The notes: generated by a model not told the origin, from the sequence alone. A DNA stretch of 64,000 nt from Candidatus Hydrogenedentota bacterium (GCA_013359265.1 JABWCD010000008.1:120699-184698); one strand, 5' to 3'. Positions 1 through 9,620 are shown, numbered from the stretch's first letter. A program made the numbers and translations.

Positions 1-864
1 GAACTGGATCGCATTATCAACGAAAGCGATCTGGATGAACTGATCATCGCCGCCGATCTCGGTTCGTTGAGCGTCGAGCAGCGGCAGAACGTCGCGCAGA
101 CGTGCTGGCAGATGGCGGTCGATCTGCGAATGGTCGCTCCGTTTTATCCGTCGTTCCACACCGAAGCGCGCACCGAATACGTCGGGAGCGTGTGCCTCCT
201 GAACGTCGCGCGGACCGGTCTGTACGCGCAATGGCCGCAGACGATCAAGCGCGCGATGGATATTGCCGTATCGCTCGCGGCCCTTGTCGCGCTGTCGCCA
301 CTCATGCTTATCACAGCGATCGCCGTGAAGCTCGATTCACCCGGACCGATCATATTCCGGCAAAAGCGCGTCGGCCTGAACGGGCGCGTTTTCAATTTTC
401 TAAAGTTTCGCTCGATGCGGCACAACAACGACCCCACGATTCACAAGCAGTACATCGAATCGCTCATCAAATCGAAACAGGCCGCAGCCGTGGACAAGGA
501 CGGCAAGCCCATTTACAAGATCGCGGACGACCCGCGCGTCACGCGGTTTGGAAGGTTCATCCGGAAATTCAGCATTGACGAGTTGCCGCAATTATTCAAT
601 GTGCTGCGCGGCGAAATGAGTCTTGTCGGCCCGCGCCCGCCGGTGCCTTACGAAGTCGAGCAATACGAAGACTGGCATTACAAGCGCCTGCTGATCCGTC
701 CCGGCATCACCGGCATGTGGCAGGTCGGCGGACGCAGCCGGCTCAGTTACGACGAGATGATCCGGCTCGACGTGCAGTACATCGAAAACTGGTCGCTCTG
801 GCTCGACATTCAAATTCTGTTCAAAACCGTGCCCGTCGTGCTGCGCATCGGCGATTCGTACTGA
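1..864 (+). CDS. Polyprenyl-phosphate sugar-1-phosphate transferase, 5' truncated by window edge
   Basis: Integral membrane enzyme that would load the first sugar-phosphate onto undecaprenyl phosphate to start exopolysaccharide or O-unit synthesis. The reading frame is open from base 1, so the true start lies outside the window; 287 residues are visible. The first 80 or so look like the end of the nucleotide-binding-like domain of long (WbaP/WcaJ-type) members. Next come KRAMD, one membrane segment, and the bacterial sugar transferase domain with [33 protein letters not shown] and [10 protein letters not shown]. It ends GDSY as in other family members. A TPR gene and a UDP-sugar dehydrogenase follow on the same strand. 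The family is certain; the sugar specificity is not readable. Confidence 0.93.
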   Translation, partial: ELDRIINESDLDELIIAADLGSLSVEQRQNVAQTCWQMAVDLRMVAPFYPSFHTEARTEYVGSVCLLNVARTGLYAQWPQTIKRAMDIAVSLAALVALSPLMLITAIAVKLDSPGPIIFRQKRVGLNGRVFNFLKFRSMRHNNDPTIHKQYIESLIKSKQAAAVDKDGKPIYKIADDPRVTRFGRFIRKFSIDELPQLFNVLRGEMSLVGPRPPVPYEVEQYEDWHYKRLLIRPGITGMWQVGGRSRLSYDEMIRLDVQYIENWSLWLDIQILFKTVPVVLRIGDSY

Positions 865-870
865 GGGGAA

Positions 871-1668
871 GTGGCCGTGCCCGTTGCCGATGCGCGAATC
901 CGTTACTTGACGATCAATGTGGTCGTGTGGATTTTCGCTGCGTGTGCGTGCCTCGGCGTGCTCGCGGGCGCGCGCCGTATCGGGATGAACTGGACCAAGC
1001 ATCAGCAGTCCGTCTCCCTGATCGAGGACGCGCGCGGCGCGCTCCAACAGGGCAAGATTGAAGTCGCGCAGGACCAACTGGAAACGGCGCTCTCGCTCGC
1101 GCCGACGGCATGGCCCGGTATGGCCCGGCAACTCGGACCGCAACTGATCGGGCTCCCAAGCGTGTTGCGGTCGTTGGAACACGTTGCCGCGGCGGGCGAC
1201 GTATACGGCGGCGCGACCGCGCTCGACCGCGCGCGCGCAAGACTTCTTCGTGGCGACCTCGATTCGGCGCGCGAAGTGCTTGCCGAGGAAGGCGGCGCGG
1301 GCGACGAAACGTCATACGTCCTGGGGCACGTACTGTTCGAACAGGGCGATCTCGCCGAGGCCAAGAATGCGTTCGATCGTTACTGGGGCCGGCGTACGCC
1401 CGAACGCGAACGGACGATCGCCGCAATCGTCGAAAGGACCGCGGCGACGGACGAAGTCCTTTGGTCGCTGGTGACGTTGGGACTTTGGGACGAAGCGATT
1501 CGCCGCGGGTCGGCCGCGGACGCCAAGGCGACCGCCGAGGGACAATTCCTGGCCGCACTCAAGGCCGATCTTGCAGGCGACCGCGACACGGCACGCGCGG
1601 CCTACGAACGGGCGCTCGCGATGCGCCCCGGCTTTTTGGTTTGCTTGCGGCGCCTCGCAAAATTGTAG
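871..1668 (+). CDS. Membrane-anchored TPR-like protein of the exopolysaccharide locus
   Basis: About 265 residues: an N-terminal membrane segment (about 12-32) followed by helical repeats such as DARGALQQGKIEVAQDQLE, DRARARLLRGDLDSAREVL and AYERALAMRPGFLVCLRRL, which fit degenerate tetratricopeptide repeats. It begins 6 nt after the sugar transferase stop with GTG. A second in-frame GTG at 877 is better spaced from the GAGGGGAA ribosome site and may be the true start. TPR proteins are common partners in polysaccharide assembly or export, so a scaffolding role is inferred from position only. No catalytic motif is visible. Confidence 0.7.
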   Translation: MAVPVADARIRYLTINVVVWIFAACACLGVLAGARRIGMNWTKHQQSVSLIEDARGALQQGKIEVAQDQLETALSLAPTAWPGMARQLGPQLIGLPSVLRSLEHVAAAGDVYGGATALDRARARLLRGDLDSAREVLAEEGGAGDETSYVLGHVLFEQGDLAEAKNAFDRYWGRRTPERERTIAAIVERTAATDEVLWSLVTLGLWDEAIRRGSAADAKATAEGQFLAALKADLAGDRDTARAAYERALAMRPGFLVCLRRLAKL

Positions 1669-1695
1669 CGCGAACATAGAAGGGTACTCGTCACG

Positions 1696-2964
1696 ATGCG
1701 TGTGGGTGTGATTGGGCTGGGATACGTAGGTCTTCCGCTGGCGCTCGAGTTCTGCCGGGGCGGCTTGAACGTCGTCGGCATCGACGTGGATGCGGAAAAA
1801 GTAGCGCGAATCGCGCAGGGCGAAACAATTGTCCTCGATGTCGGTTCGGACGCGCTGCGCGAATCGCTGGAAAAAGGTTTGCTTCTCGTAACGACGGACT
1901 TCTCCGTGCTGCGAGATGTCGATGCGGTGTGCGTTTGCGTGCCCACGCCGCTGACCAAGACGATGGACCCCGACATTTCCTACATCGTCGCCGCCGTGGA
2001 CGAAGTGGCGAAGTACTTGCACAGCGGCATGCTCGTGGTGCTCGAGAGCACGACCTATCCGGGGACAACCGACGAACTCGTGTTGCCCCGGCTCGAAGAG
2101 ACGGGCCTGAAAGCCGGCGTAGACTTCTTCCTCGCGTTTTCGCCCGAACGCGTCGATCCCGGCAACCCGACATGGCACACGCGTAATACGCCCAAGATTA
2201 TCGGCGGCGTCACGCCGGCCTGCACGAAGCGTGCGCAAGCGCTTTATAGCCACGCCGTCGAAACGCTGGTCCCGGTGAGCAGCCCGAGCGCGGCGGAAAT
2301 GGTAAAGCTCCTCGAAAACACCTACCGCGCGATCAACATCGGTTTGGTAAACGAACTCGCGATCATGTGCCGCCACCTCAATGTCGACGTTTGGGAAGTG
2401 GTCGAGGCCGCGAAGACAAAGCCCTTCGGGTTCATGGCGTTCTATCCCGGCCCCGGTCTCGGCGGGCACTGCATCCCGGTCGACCCGCTCTACCTTTCAT
2501 GGAAGATGAAAACGATGCAGTACACCGCGCGGTTTATCGAGTTGGCGACCGCGATCAATTCGAGCATGCCCGAATACGTTGTAACCCAGATCGCCGACGC
2601 GTTGAACGACGCCCGCAAAAGCGTCAACGGCAGCAAGATTCTCGTCATGGGCGTGGCCTACAAGCAGGACGTGAACGACACGCGCGAATCGCCCGCCATC
2701 GACATCATCGGCCTGCTGCAGAAGAAGGGCGCGGACGTGTCGTATGCCGATCCCTACGTGCCGGAGCTCGAGCGCGGAGGAAAGCCGATGAAATCCGTCT
2801 CGAACGCGGCGTCGTATGCCGAATACGACTGTGTAGTCGTTTGCACCGCGCACAAGTCGTTCGACTACGACCGGCTCGTGCGCGAGGCCCGGCTCGTGTA
2901 CGACGCGCGCAACGCGACCAAAGACCATGCGCCCGCCCCCACGTGTACGGTCGTGAAACTGTAG
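1696..2964 (+). CDS. UDP-sugar 6-dehydrogenase (UDP-GlcNAc/UDP-glucose/UDP-ManNAc dehydrogenase family)
   Basis: 422 residues, normal family length. Cytosolic NAD-dependent enzyme oxidising C6 of a UDP-hexose to the uronic acid used in capsule or exopolysaccharide repeat units. Visible features are the N-terminal Rossmann motif GLGYVGLPLA, the FSPERVDPG segment, the catalytic cysteine in GLGGHCIPVDPLYL, and a C-terminal NAD-sugar domain with GVAYKQDVNDTRESPA. The extended PGPGLGGHC loop is more like WbpA/TviB (N-acetylhexosamine) than Ugd, so a UDP-GlcNAc dehydrogenase is my preferred reading. It sits between the TPR gene and a methyltransferase, all on the plus strand with short gaps. Confidence 0.9.
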   Translation: MRVGVIGLGYVGLPLALEFCRGGLNVVGIDVDAEKVARIAQGETIVLDVGSDALRESLEKGLLLVTTDFSVLRDVDAVCVCVPTPLTKTMDPDISYIVAAVDEVAKYLHSGMLVVLESTTYPGTTDELVLPRLEETGLKAGVDFFLAFSPERVDPGNPTWHTRNTPKIIGGVTPACTKRAQALYSHAVETLVPVSSPSAAEMVKLLENTYRAINIGLVNELAIMCRHLNVDVWEVVEAAKTKPFGFMAFYPGPGLGGHCIPVDPLYLSWKMKTMQYTARFIELATAINSSMPEYVVTQIADALNDARKSVNGSKILVMGVAYKQDVNDTRESPAIDIIGLLQKKGADVSYADPYVPELERGGKPMKSVSNAASYAEYDCVVVCTAHKSFDYDRLVREARLVYDARNATKDHAPAPTCTVVKL

Positions 2965-2976
2965 TCTGGACGGGCC

Positions 2977-3792
2977 GTGCGCATGTATCCCTGGCAAGGA
3001 CCCAAACAAGCCGTAAAGGACGCGTGGTTCAGCGTCTGCGCGCGCCGCGCGGCCCGCGCTTTGGCGCGCGCAAGCGATCCTTCCGCGGCAAAGCTGGCGC
3101 TTGCCCTGCGCCAGTTTGCCCGATTCTCCGCGGACACGCAGGAGATGGAGTGGCTCACGCGCTGCGAACGCTTGAGGGCAGATTTGAGCAAGAGCAACGA
3201 AAAAGTGCGGATGCGCAACTTTACGAAGGAAGCCGAAACGGGCCGGCCGCACTTTGACGACTACACGCTCAGCGAACTCTGTCTTGGCGGCGCCAAGCCC
3301 TACGTCTGGAACTATCTCCTGTTCCGGCTCATTCGCGCGTTCAAGCCAACGCACTGCCTCGAAATAGGCACGTCGATCGGCGTGTCCACCAGCTATCAGT
3401 CCGCGGCGCTCACGCTCAACGGCGTGGGTACTATCGACACCCTCGAAGGTTCCGAAGACCTTTCGCGCGCCGCCGACCGCCATCTTGCTGGCATCGGCAT
3501 TACCTGCGCGCGCGGCCACATCGGCATTTTTCAGGAATCGCTTCCGGAAGTGCTGCGCGATATGGGTACCGTCGACTACGCCTTCGTCGACGGCCACCTC
3601 GAACCCGCGGCGACGTTGCGCTACTTCGAAATGATCAAACCTTACCTCTCCGATAACGCGCTCTATGTGTGCAGTTGGATTCGCTGGTCCGAGGGCATGC
3701 ACGGCGCCTGGCAGAAGATTATTGCCGACCCGCGCGTCGTGTGCAGCGCCGACCTGTACAAATATGGCGTCGCGATACTCCGCAGACTATAG
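2977..3792 (+). CDS. SAM-dependent class I methyltransferase of the polysaccharide locus
   Basis: About 271 residues. Motif I is CLEIGTSIGVSTSYQSAAL, followed by an acidic segment (GTIDTLEGSED) and then VDYAFVDGHLEPAATLRYFE. This pattern matches the Methyltransf_24 type of O-methyltransferase. It starts 12 nt after the UDP-sugar dehydrogenase stop (GTG at 2977 or ATG at 2983), so it is probably co-transcribed with it. A role in methylating a sugar or polymer end is inferred from context. The substrate cannot be assigned. Confidence 0.75.
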   Translation: MRMYPWQGPKQAVKDAWFSVCARRAARALARASDPSAAKLALALRQFARFSADTQEMEWLTRCERLRADLSKSNEKVRMRNFTKEAETGRPHFDDYTLSELCLGGAKPYVWNYLLFRLIRAFKPTHCLEIGTSIGVSTSYQSAALTLNGVGTIDTLEGSEDLSRAADRHLAGIGITCARGHIGIFQESLPEVLRDMGTVDYAFVDGHLEPAATLRYFEMIKPYLSDNALYVCSWIRWSEGMHGAWQKIIADPRVVCSADLYKYGVAILRRL

Positions 3793-3798
3793 TCCTTA

Positions 3799-6483
3799 TC
3801 AATCCGCTTTTGCTCGCGGTATCAGCCCCTTTGCTTCCAGAAACTCCTTCACGGCATCGGTGGCCAACTTGTGCCCGGCGGCGTTCCAGTGTGTATCCAG
3901 GTAGCGGTGATACAGCGCCGGCCCCTTCGCGGAATAGCGTTGCCGAAACACGGGCAACAGGTTCAGATGTTCAAACTCCTTCTCCTTCGCGAGTGTGTCC
4001 AGTTGCACGTGCGGTTTATCGACGTCCAACCGCAGTTCTGGAAATCGAGCGAGCAACGCCGCCTGAAACTTCGGATCGACCTGAACCTTCGCTGGAATCG
4101 AAAACACTGCGAATTTCGCGCCGCCTGCCTCCGCGCCATCGCGCAACGCTTCAATGCAACGCGCCGTCACCTTCCAGGTCTCTTCCCAGAGCAGTTGATA
4201 GCGTTCGAGCGGCAAGTCATGCGCGCCCGCCATCGCCGGAGAAAAGGCTTCGAGAATCCCGCCATACTCGATGTTCGGATCGAAGTTCGAGGACTCGTCC
4301 AGCGAATACGCCTGCCGAATAAACCGGTACGTCTCGTACGTCGCGGTATTCATAAGATAGCCGCGGTCGGCGAGTCTATTTCGCCACATCAGGTTCTGCG
4401 CGACATCCAATTCGATCGCACGCCGCGCCTTAAGGGGATCGAGCAGCCCGATGGCGAGATTCCCCTCCGCGTCAACCGTCGGATACGGACGCGACGCCGT
4501 CCGCCACACGTCTTCGCCCCACAGTTGCCGCGTGAGTTCGTACGAGTTATCGACGAGATCGTTCAGCGGGTAATACGCAAGCAACGCGAGGTCGGGCGAA
4601 TAGCGCAACGCCTCCTCCGTCAGCGTCAGATACTCCTGTGCGGTGCCATACCCGCGCACGCCGAAATTGATCACCTCGACGTTGCGCGGCGCGAAAGCCC
4701 GCTCCAATCGGCCCGGCAATGCATCCGCCATGTCGACTTGGTACGCCTCCATGTACGAATCCCCAAGGATTGCGATGCGATAAACGCCTTCGGGTTTTTC
4801 ATAGGCATGTTCATCGTCACGCAAACCTCTCGAATTCGTCGTCACGAGCACGTCGTAATCGATGTATTGCGTGCGTGCGCGGTTGTTTGGCCGCAAGGTC
4901 CAGCCCCGTGTTGGGTGCGACTGTGCGGAGACGTACGAACGCACGTCGATCGACGCGAGCGTCCCGAAGTAGAAGAGCCGCAACGCCCCTTCGACAATCA
5001 ACAAGCCGAACGCGCAACTGCACGCTGCAAGCAGCAAGTTCGCAAGTCCCGTTTGCACCGTTCGTTTCAACCGCGTATCGGGTAATCGTCTCCAAAGTCC
5101 GCGGACGAAAACGCCGATGACAAAGACGCCCGAAAGGACGACAATCGCCGCGAAGAAAGCGGCCGATGCAGTCATCCACCCGCCTAACTCGATTCCACCC
5201 GGCGATGGTATTTGAATATCGCCCGTTGCGTCGGATCGCAAGATGTCCGGCGTAAGCGCGACGGAGGCGTTCGCACTCTCCGGAATGGACCACTGCACGG
5301 GCGCAGGCATATCGCCATGATTGATGGCGACGGCGGCGACTTGCACCGGTGTTTTTGCTTTCGAGGAAACCGTTAACCGTACGTTTAACGAGTCTTTGTC
5401 GATACCATGTGGCACTTGCGTTAGCAACCGAACCGGCAGCCAACTGTCAGTCGCATCGAACGAAAGTCCATGCGACGCAAACTCGTCGCCCGACTTCCAT
5501 GTGACCGCAATCCAAAATGCGTCAGACTCGAGCGCTTTGATCTGTGCCAGGACTTCAATCGTCTCGCCCGCGAAATCGCCGGTAATCGTCTTGACCAATC
5601 TCGTCTCGTCATTCACATTGGGCTTGAGCGTCCACGCGACCGCGTCGCCGGGTCCCGGTTCATCGCTTTGTGAGACATAGTCTCGGTCGTTGACCCACCA
5701 TCCCGCGGGAGCGCCGTTGGAATCCTTAGCGAATTCCTCCGGACGCACCAATAGCGTCAACGGTTGGGAATCGTCCCGATTCGCGTCGCCGCGCGCGATT
5801 AGGATTGGCTGCCAGGATTCCACGTGAAGCCGATGCAATCCGTTCGTTGCGGTATTCGGCATGTGTAAGCGCAGCTTGGAAAGGGCCGGCCGCGGCACGC
5901 GCGCGTAGAAGGCGCGCAGCAAGCGAGTTGGCCGGAGTTCAAGCGCAACGCGCCCCTCCTGCTCGCGATAGGTGTTAATCCGACCTTCACCGTCGGCCGT
6001 CTTCTGGACGACGATACCGCCCGTCGGGCTTGTGCCTAGTTCGAGCGCGAGGCCCTCGGGTCCCCAGTGTGCCCAGCGATACGTGACCGGTCCGCCCGTA
6101 GCGTTCGCAACGACGGCACGTTTGTCTGCTTGCCAACCGCCCTCGGGCGATTGCTCGCCCGCGTAGTGGTGCGGTATCCCGAATAGCGTGACGGAAGGGC
6201 TCTCGACGACCGGGTCCGATTCACCCTTCGCGGTGAGCGAGAAATCGTAAAACGCCACGGGAGCGTCCGGCGAATCCGCGGGTATCGGGTCCATGGGGAC
6301 AAATTCGGCCGCGCCTTCGCCCCAAACCAATTTCGGCGGATCGAGATCCGTCACCTCCGCCTCGACGCGTACGCCCACGTAGCCGTTTCGTACGGATGAC
6401 GCAACCCATGCCGACGCGATTGCGCCCGCCAGCACGATGACCACGAGTCGTCGAGTGCGTGTTCCGCCGCCTGATACGCCCAT
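3799..6483 (-). CDS. Large membrane-anchored SGNH/GDSL hydrolase, AlgJ/AlgX-like
   Basis: About 894 residues from the ATG at 6483; the frame stays open 29 codons upstream, but the leader only makes sense from here. The order is an N-terminal signal anchor, about 400 residues of beta-rich ectodomain, two membrane segments (about 440-510), then a periplasmic SGNH domain. Catalytic signatures are ILGDSYMEAY (nucleophile Ser about 576), GVRGYGTAQEY, and the terminal DTHWNAAGH (Asp/His about 861-864). Such proteins O-acetylate or deacetylate exopolysaccharides. It converges on the methyltransferase gene with a 6-nt gap, which supports polymer modification. The ectodomain is unassigned. Confidence 0.75.
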   Translation of the reverse strand: MGVSGGGTRTRRLVVIVLAGAIASAWVASSVRNGYVGVRVEAEVTDLDPPKLVWGEGAAEFVPMDPIPADSPDAPVAFYDFSLTAKGESDPVVESPSVTLFGIPHHYAGEQSPEGGWQADKRAVVANATGGPVTYRWAHWGPEGLALELGTSPTGGIVVQKTADGEGRINTYREQEGRVALELRPTRLLRAFYARVPRPALSKLRLHMPNTATNGLHRLHVESWQPILIARGDANRDDSQPLTLLVRPEEFAKDSNGAPAGWWVNDRDYVSQSDEPGPGDAVAWTLKPNVNDETRLVKTITGDFAGETIEVLAQIKALESDAFWIAVTWKSGDEFASHGLSFDATDSWLPVRLLTQVPHGIDKDSLNVRLTVSSKAKTPVQVAAVAINHGDMPAPVQWSIPESANASVALTPDILRSDATGDIQIPSPGGIELGGWMTASAAFFAAIVVLSGVFVIGVFVRGLWRRLPDTRLKRTVQTGLANLLLAACSCAFGLLIVEGALRLFYFGTLASIDVRSYVSAQSHPTRGWTLRPNNRARTQYIDYDVLVTTNSRGLRDDEHAYEKPEGVYRIAILGDSYMEAYQVDMADALPGRLERAFAPRNVEVINFGVRGYGTAQEYLTLTEEALRYSPDLALLAYYPLNDLVDNSYELTRQLWGEDVWRTASRPYPTVDAEGNLAIGLLDPLKARRAIELDVAQNLMWRNRLADRGYLMNTATYETYRFIRQAYSLDESSNFDPNIEYGGILEAFSPAMAGAHDLPLERYQLLWEETWKVTARCIEALRDGAEAGGAKFAVFSIPAKVQVDPKFQAALLARFPELRLDVDKPHVQLDTLAKEKEFEHLNLLPVFRQRYSAKGPALYHRYLDTHWNAAGHKLATDAVKEFLEAKGLIPRAKAD

Positions 6484-6646
6484 TTCGCGTTTGCCCGCAA
6501 TACAGTTCGAGTAGGGTCGGCATCGTATCCGATTCGTTCGTTGGGCGCGAACGCGCGTCCCGGAGTGCAACGCAATGGCCTAAAGAAGTAGGGCCGTCTC
6601 TCGTCGCAATGGCGCGACCTGGCGGCAAACAATTGGAGTACGTGCC
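6484..6646. promoter_or_regulatory. Divergent intergenic region
   Basis: 163 bases between the SGNH hydrolase (minus) and a secreted protein gene (plus). It must hold both promoters. I cannot pick out convincing -35/-10 boxes by eye. Confidence 0.3.
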
Positions 6647-7525
6647 ATGAAGCAAGCGTTGACGTGGGGGTGTCTGCTCATTGTCCTGATGGGCGGCCTG
6701 GCGGCGGTAAGCGCAAACCCGCGCTACCTCGAAGAACTGGCCATCGGCGGGGGGTACGGCGACTCCGCAGACGGCGGGGCGTGGATCGAAAAGACGGGCG
6801 CGATTCTCACCGACGCGTCAATCACGGCGAACGGTAACGCGGCGTTTGGAGAAAACGAAGCCGCCGATCACTCCATCGGCGTCACGGCCGGCGGCAGCAA
6901 CCAAACCTACGTGAATCTCAATGAAGCTGACGCCGTCAACGGCGGCGCGATTCATTACGACGGCGCCGGCGACAAGCTGCACATCGGCACCCGCAGCGGC
7001 AGTGCGACGCCCGTCGACGCCATTCAGATTTCCAAGGGAAGCGCCAATGTAAAAGTAAACGGGAACCTTACGCTGGGTGGCACCGACGTTGCCGGTACGG
7101 CGAGCATCAATTTTCTCTCGACGAACGCCCCGGTAAAATTTTCGCCCCAGACCACGTCGAACTCCGACTGCTACGTCTACTTCTATCGTGACACGAACAC
7201 GACCGGCGTCCGCCAGATTTTCCTGTTCAAGGGTGACGGGACCGGCTCAAGCACGCTCACGCTCGATGCGCCCACCGGGAACATCGTATCGAACGGCGAC
7301 GCGCAGTTTCGAGGCGGCGATGTCGATGCGGGCCAGGACTCGACCACGCGCGGCGTGGTCACGGCGTGGGACGGCAGCGGCGGAAGCGCGCCCGGTTGCA
7401 TCAAGATCGCGTCGCCAAACGGGACGATCTGGTACCTGTTTGTCGAAGACGACGGGACCGTCAAGGTCCACAACGCGCTGCCGACGGCAAATACGAACGG
7501 CTCAATTGTCGGCTTGCAGTTCTAG
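6647..7525 (+). CDS. Secreted beta-rich protein of unknown function
   Basis: 292 residues with a clear Sec signal peptide (MKQALTWGCLLIVLMGGLAAVSA). The mature part is rich in Gly, Asn, Thr and Asp, with repeated short strands such as VNGNLTLGGT, GNAAFGENEAADHS and NIVSNGDAQFRGGDVDAG. This is the texture of tail-fibre-like or surface shaft proteins. No enzyme motif is seen. Its TAG stop codon (7523-7525) coincides with the left end of a dispersed repeat element, whose flanking TA is part of the stop. Confidence 0.7.
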   Translation: MKQALTWGCLLIVLMGGLAAVSANPRYLEELAIGGGYGDSADGGAWIEKTGAILTDASITANGNAAFGENEAADHSIGVTAGGSNQTYVNLNEADAVNGGAIHYDGAGDKLHIGTRSGSATPVDAIQISKGSANVKVNGNLTLGGTDVAGTASINFLSTNAPVKFSPQTTSNSDCYVYFYRDTNTTGVRQIFLFKGDGTGSSTLTLDAPTGNIVSNGDAQFRGGDVDAGQDSTTRGVVTAWDGSGGSAPGCIKIASPNGTIWYLFVEDDGTVKVHNALPTANTNGSIVGLQF

Positions 7526-7706
7526 CACGGCTCAAAATCGAGTGCACACATTGTTTGGTTGAAGTGCTCCCTTACATCCCCTAAATCCCCCTTCAAAAGG
7601 GGACTTAAAGAATCGCAAAACGACTGTATTGATCTTGTGTTGAGTCCCCCTTTGAAGGGGATTCAGGGGGATGTGCCTCCGGCGCATACAAACTAGTGGC
7701 GCCATA
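7523..7706. repeat. TA-flanked inverted-repeat element, copy A (CCCCCTAAATCCCCC type)
   Basis: Non-coding element of about 180 bases. The left end reads TAGCACGGCTCAAAATCGAG; the right end, read on the minus strand, begins TATGGCGCCACTAG. Inside is a large imperfect palindrome (about 7574-7676) built from CCCTAAATCCCCC and its complement. A near-full-length relative lies at 35118-35307. The core loop is in the opposite orientation in the two copies while the ends agree. Deleting the element leaves TTCTAAAGT, which keeps the upstream gene's end as a TAA stop. Confidence 0.8.
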
Positions 7707-7922
7707 AAGTCCAGATTCTGAACAAAGCACCGTCCCGATTCCGGAATCGGGACACCGGCGACGTGGGCGGGCGAATGCAATTGCTGCACGGGGCTTTTTC
7801 TAACTCCTTATGCTCCAAATCCATACAAAGAGACGCGAGATTGCTGCTCCAGACGGCACGCGAAATGCTGCATACGATTTGAGGCGAACAAATAGCTTCA
7901 GCAACTGGGGGAGTTGCCGCAC

Positions 7923-9620
7923 ATGAAAACCGTTCTGCGTGCCACGACCGTCTGGCAAAAGTCCGTATTTGGCATATTCATTACGTTTGCCGTCGCGATG
8001 CATACCGCCGCGATTCTCCCCGCGCCCGAGTTCGGACCGCCAACTCTTGTGAACAATGACGGCCTGACGGATGGGGATCCAATCTCCCTACTTTTTGAAA
8101 GTGACGATCGACCAGCGGTGGCAACGGACGGACAAGGCAATTGGGTGACGGTGTGGAGAAAACGAGACCATTGGTCATCTGGCATGGGGAACTATCCCGA
8201 CTACGATATTCTTTCCGCACATTCAAGTGACAACGGTCACACGTGGTCTGATCCTGTGAAAGTAATTCCAATTCCATCCTCAGATTTCGTTTGGGAGGAT
8301 CACCCGTCGATTGCGACGGACGGAAAGGGGGTGTGGATCGTGGTTTGGGACTCGAACCAATATGAACAGTCGTCTTTCAGTGAGGACGTGGCAAGCAAGT
8401 ATCGACCAACTGGAGACTCGGAGGTCATGTTTGCGAAGTCGACAGACTTCGGCGCGACTTGGTCTACTGCGAGCACGATAATCACGAACGCCGGTACCGA
8501 CGATCAAGACGATATAGAACCCAGTATTCGAACCAATCGTCGCGGTGTGTGGGAAGTGGCTTGGATTGAGGCAGGAAGCTTGGACAATACCTTTGCCGTT
8601 TGCGCGCGGTCGACAGACGGCAACACATGGTCCGAACCGGTAACATTGGGTGAGATGCGTGGGCAGGACTACGGTATTTCAGGGCGCGCTCAGGGTGTAT
8701 GGTTGGAGACAGACGAACAAGGCAATTGGATTGCAGCCTGGCATCACACCGAGATGCGCGCGGTACGGTCAAACGATAACGGACAGACATGGTCTACTCC
8801 CGTCGAAATTCCCTTAAGACAACGGACAGGTCTCAGTTATGGCGGAAACCTGGCCACGGACAAGGCCGGGCACTGGGTTTTGGTTTGGGAAGGGGAAGTA
8901 AGTTGGAGCAACGAAAGCTTCTTCGTTTCTCGGTCGGAAGACAATGGAGCGACATGGAGTGATCCCGAGGCGATCGCTGGATCCACTGGTGAAAACCTGC
9001 GCGCGAAAACCCCAGTTGTCGCAACGGACGGGTGGGGCAACTGGTGCCTGTTCTCGGGGGCCGAGCAGGCAACATTGTCCGGCCTCCGACGTGTGCAGTC
9101 TATCTCTTACTCGACTGACAATGGCGCCACATGGACAGAACCTGGTCAACTCCATCCAGATCTGGGACTCATAAATATTGGCGGCATTACTAGTTATTCG
9201 CCCGGCATAGCGACGGATCGCGTCGGAAACTGGGTGTTCGTAACGGCCACAAACATTACTTTCGATACGCCCGACGGATCAGAGAATGATATCATCGCGT
9301 ATATCGCCGAAGCCTCACTCAGCCCCAGCGGCTGGCCCGATTCCGACGGCGACAACTTTTCGGACTACTTCGAATTGCTCATCATTGATCACGACCCATT
9401 CGACACAATCAGCGGCTTCGAGGAGGTGTCACCGGACGACGACTTTGACGGCGACGGCATGACAAACCTGCAGGAGTTCACGTATCGTACAAGCCCAACC
9501 AGCCCCGATGCCCCCCTGCCCGCATCGCGAGCGCTGTATTTGCTTCTGACCGCGTTTCCGGTGGCGGTGCTGGGAGTATATATATTGCGCAGCTCCAGGC
9601 GCCCGCGCATCAGTCTGTGA
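7923..9620 (+). CDS. Secreted sialidase-like (BNR/Asp-box) protein with calcium-binding region and C-terminal membrane tail
   Basis: About 565 residues from the ATG at 7923, which follows GGGGGAG; an in-frame TTG sits 9 nt earlier. A signal peptide precedes at least six Asp-box motifs (SSDNGHTWS, STDFGATWS, STDGNTWS, SNDNGQTWS, SEDNGATWS, STDNGATWT), the hallmark of a six-blade sialidase-fold propeller. Then come acidic DSDGDNFSDYF and DDDFDGDGMTNLQEF calcium-binding repeats (thrombospondin-3/dockerin-like). The end is a hydrophobic helix followed by RSSRRPR, a layout like C-terminal sorting signals. Sialidase activity is not established: the arginine triad cannot be assigned. Confidence 0.75.
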   Translation: MKTVLRATTVWQKSVFGIFITFAVAMHTAAILPAPEFGPPTLVNNDGLTDGDPISLLFESDDRPAVATDGQGNWVTVWRKRDHWSSGMGNYPDYDILSAHSSDNGHTWSDPVKVIPIPSSDFVWEDHPSIATDGKGVWIVVWDSNQYEQSSFSEDVASKYRPTGDSEVMFAKSTDFGATWSTASTIITNAGTDDQDDIEPSIRTNRRGVWEVAWIEAGSLDNTFAVCARSTDGNTWSEPVTLGEMRGQDYGISGRAQGVWLETDEQGNWIAAWHHTEMRAVRSNDNGQTWSTPVEIPLRQRTGLSYGGNLATDKAGHWVLVWEGEVSWSNESFFVSRSEDNGATWSDPEAIAGSTGENLRAKTPVVATDGWGNWCLFSGAEQATLSGLRRVQSISYSTDNGATWTEPGQLHPDLGLINIGGITSYSPGIATDRVGNWVFVTATNITFDTPDGSENDIIAYIAEASLSPSGWPDSDGDNFSDYFELLIIDHDPFDTISGFEEVSPDDDFDGDGMTNLQEFTYRTSPTSPDAPLPASRALYLLLTAFPVAVLGVYILRSSRRPRISL

